This document shows positions 62,024 through 64,000 of a stretch of DNA of 64,000 nucleotides, in pieces; within the stretch, counting starts at the first letter, position 1; each line of letters starts with the position of its first letter. The position numbers and the translations under genes are program-made. The notes under the pieces are model-generated. The model was not told where the DNA came from and searched no databases. It was given only the letters and a program-made list of their open reading frames with translations. The stretch is from Xenorhabdus anantnagensis (lineage in GTDB: Bacteria; Pseudomonadota; Gammaproteobacteria; Enterobacterales; Enterobacteriaceae): positions 1-64,000 of the forward strand of contig NZ_JAQRFN010000017.1 in assembly GCF_028598555.1 (NCBI RefSeq). The letters are read 5' to 3'.

Positions 62024-62869
62024 ACTATGCCCTTTATTGTTTTTAAACATAGTTGTTTTTATTCCATTGATTAATGACAGTAAAGCGTATTTTTATACAT
62101 TATGCTGGTAGTGAGAAAGCGATCGAAAACTTAATGATATATTATTTATCGTTAAAAATGTGATTTTACTCTTAAATTTTTACCTGAAAAATAACCAATT
62201 AACAGCATATTAAAAAACTTAGCGTGGTAACCATATTTTATTCTAACCTATCTTCATAAAAAACAACCAGTTGTATTATAATCGCATTATTTTTAGCATT
62301 TGTCTTTTATTCTGTTTTAATTTTATTTTGCAAATGAAATGGGAATTCTCAATTACATTGAAATGTGATAATTAACACACTTTCACCAATATGAAATATA
62401 ACTTCACGATTTTATTTCGGTGTAATATTTTTTATTATGCCGTTAAATTTGTTTGATTATATCGTTACCATGAGTATTGTTAACATGTTATTTATATAAG
62501 TGAAATATCTCTTTTCATCATAATAACCAATATTTATATTTAACTAACTTTTTTATTAGTGAGGACGAATAACCCGTTAATAACTCCCCATCAATCGATC
62601 GATATTTGTCAGCTCAGGGATGAGAAAAACGTAATGCATGGAAACGGATTGCTCGAGAAAATCTGTTGATCCAAAGAGATGAGTACTTGAAGTGATAAGA
62701 ATTTTTCTGGGGGGAACCTGTGTCTGAATCAGGATCACCACTGGATGTAATGCCGTATTCAAAAAAAAGTATTCAAAACGAAGAAAAAATGGCGGCGTTT
62801 CAAGTGACTGCTCAAACAGCCGCTCATTTCTCTTATAGGTAAAATAATGGAACACTCTATTCAGTACTG
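62024..62869. other. AT-rich intergenic region
   Basis: About 850 bp without a convincing gene. The first ~550 bp are very AT-rich and probably hold the promoter of the kinase gene. At about 62790-62830 the minus strand reads GCGGC, a spacer, GCCGC and then ATTTTTTC, a possible terminator for the invasin gene that ends at 62870. A minus-strand open frame at 62577-62855 shows no protein-like features. Confidence 0.5.
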
Positions 62870-64000
62870 CTACTTACCACACGCAAATGCCGTCATCGCC
62901 CAGGCATTTCGCACCCACAGGTCTGTCTCTGCCCAAAACGCCCATTTTGCCTGATGTTCTGCTGAGCCTGAGCTGGCTGCCAGATAATCCGTGGATGTCA
63001 CATAAAATTCCCGCGCCCAACCATCATAAAGATAAAAATTACCCCACTCCTTATAGAATTGTTCGAGTGCATATTTGGAGGCAATCCGGCTGCCGAGTGA
63101 TTGACAAATCTGTTTTGCATTCGAGTAAAAATCTTCCGTCAGGCCGGAGCGCTCAAACCAGGTGTGAACCGTCAAGGTCAGTGCGATCTGTTGCCCGGTC
63201 TCATCAGTACCGGTGAATCTTACTCCGTCAGGATTTTGAGGTGTCCGAGATCCTTATACCACTACAAATCGCTCTGCCAGCTTACCCGGCCTGTATTGTC
63301 TGCTGTGATAAGGCGGAATTTCGCACCACGCCAAAGTACGGAAGGCCCTCTGGTGCCAAAGGATTTCTGGTTAACATTACCGCCCTCACTGTCAACGGCA
63401 ACGGTATCAACAAGGCGTAACGGTGTGATAAATTCCACAACCGGAGACACCATCTGCTGCTCATCCATCTGAGCCGTTACCGAAACCCGGCCTGCATGGT
63501 GACTGATAAAGGTGGCGGTCGCTTTCCCCTGACTGTCTGTCCGGGCATCGGCAAAAATCATTTCACTCAAATTCCCCGACCAATCAACGGATTTATCAGG
63601 TACGCCCTGACCATGAATATCTGTCACGGTGACCGTAAAGGTCACCCGGGCTTTGCCATCCGCAGCCGCACGAGTTTTATTGACCCGGATTTTTGATGAG
63701 AGTACTTCATCAAATGTGACAACAGGGGCGGTCACTTTATGATCGCCGGCCTGGATCTGAACCTGGTGATCCCCTGCAAATGTACTGCTCAGCTGAACCT
63801 GCACTTGTCCCTGATGGTCAGTTTGTGTCCGTTCTGAGGACAACACGCCGTGATCCGTTTGCCAAATCACTGACTGATTTTCCACGGGGGATCCCAGTAA
63901 GTCTTTCACCATAGCCGTCAGCACAACCGCATCCTGCCCGTCACCTTTGGCCCGGACTTTGTCCACCGTGATCGCGGGTTTCAACCTACGTTCAAACATC
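62870..64000 (-). pseudogene. Invasin/intimin-like adhesin (Big-1 repeats), 3' part, interrupted
   Basis: The gene enters from the right edge. 64000-63265 encodes at least two Big-1 Ig-like domains (ITVDKVRAKGDGQDAVVLTA, SKIRVNKTRAAADGKARVTF, DIHGQGVPDKSVDWSGNLSE) and the start of the C-terminal domain up to VSWQSDL. A 26-nt insertion (63239-63264) then introduces TAG. Removing it joins QSDL to QNPDGVRFTGTDETGQQIAL, TVHTWFERSGLTEDFYSNAK and a lectin-like end (SLGSRIASKYALEQFYKEWG) with stop at 62870. Truncation removes ~125 residues that in invasins bind the host cell. The start and outer-membrane barrel are outside the window. Confidence 0.85.
63239..63264 (-). mobile_element. 26-nt solo IS3-type terminal sequence in the invasin gene
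   Basis: This is the exact complement of 53975-54000, the end of the IS3 fragment in the second vgrG. Here nothing else of the element remains and the invasin gene continues on both sides. It is an insertion-sequence footprint. Confidence 0.8.

Noticed and set aside
62577-62855. Minus-strand open frame of 92 codons
   Set aside because: No ribosome site, biased composition, and it includes a probable terminator region for the invasin gene.
53975-63264. Composite transposon bounded by the two inverted 26-nt IS3 ends
   Set aside because: Both ends lie inside genes (vgrG and invasin) whose coding sequence continues on both sides, so the intervening 9.3 kb did not arrive as one unit.

Overview
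The window looks like the accessory genome of an entomopathogenic Morganellaceae bacterium, most likely Xenorhabdus or Photorhabdus. This is inferred from gene content and from recognised protein families, not from a search: a giant two-partner-secretion/CDI locus, type VI secretion (T6SS) effector islands, remnants of a PFGI-1/SPI-7-type integrative conjugative element (ICE), several tyrosine recombinases and many broken genes. There is almost no core genome apart from a YeiI-type sugar kinase near the right end.

Layout. (1) 1-9446: the end of a P4-type integrase, an AlpA regulator, a primase-helicase and an iteron-like repeat cluster. These are followed by a complete T6SS effector cassette (VgrG, DUF4123 chaperone, PAAR, amidase effector, immunity), a P4/P1 c4-like RNA, a Ner-type regulator and a tRNA 3'-end sequence that could be the right attachment site. 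I read this as a P4-like satellite island that carries a T6SS warhead. (2) 9.8-16.1 kb, minus strand: an integrase, a truncated MobH/TraI_2 relaxase, an N-6 methylase-like protein, an Api92/DUF1281 protein, a CbtA-like toxin and two ArdB/KlcA-like antirestriction proteins. Most of these genes are preceded by a structurally similar hairpin. (3) 16.4-22.7 kb: an IS1182-family element, an RloC-like anticodon-nuclease ATPase (defence) and another integrase. The region ends in an inverted copy of the ~640-bp block found at 7.8-8.5 kb.

(4) 23.3-29.2 kb: a graveyard of orphan CdiA C-termini and immunity genes, with a 1.9-kb near-copy of the CdiA C-terminal stalk and a symE remnant. (5) 29.3-45.65 kb: one minus-strand operon in the order cdiB-cdiC-cdiA-cdiI. 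It encodes an outer-membrane transporter, an HlyC-like acyltransferase, a 4566-residue exoprotein with an EndoU-type C-terminus, and the immunity protein. A 61-bp insertion bounded by 28-bp direct repeats separates the CdiB signal peptide from the mature protein, so exact loss of the insertion would restore the gene. (6) 46.0-50.7 kb, minus strand: ICE conjugation genes (TraG-N, TIGR03755-, TIGR03756- and TIGR03757-like), two of them damaged. (7) 50.96-59.2 kb, plus strand: a second T6SS cassette with TssF, a broken VgrG, DUF2169, a PAAR-like protein, a frameshifted Ntox15/Tde-type DNase and two intact plus one broken Tdi-type immunity genes. (8) 59.2-64.0 kb: transposon remnants, a SAM methyltransferase, the sugar kinase and the 3' part of an invasin gene interrupted by a 26-nt insertion-sequence end.

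The common theme is contact-dependent competition (two T6SS effector cassettes and a CDI locus with spare modules) carried on decaying mobile DNA that also holds antirestriction and RNA-cleaving defence genes. Many genes are broken by single-base changes in homopolymers, which could be sequencing errors. Others are broken by 10-, 26- and 61-bp insertions or in-frame stops, which look real.
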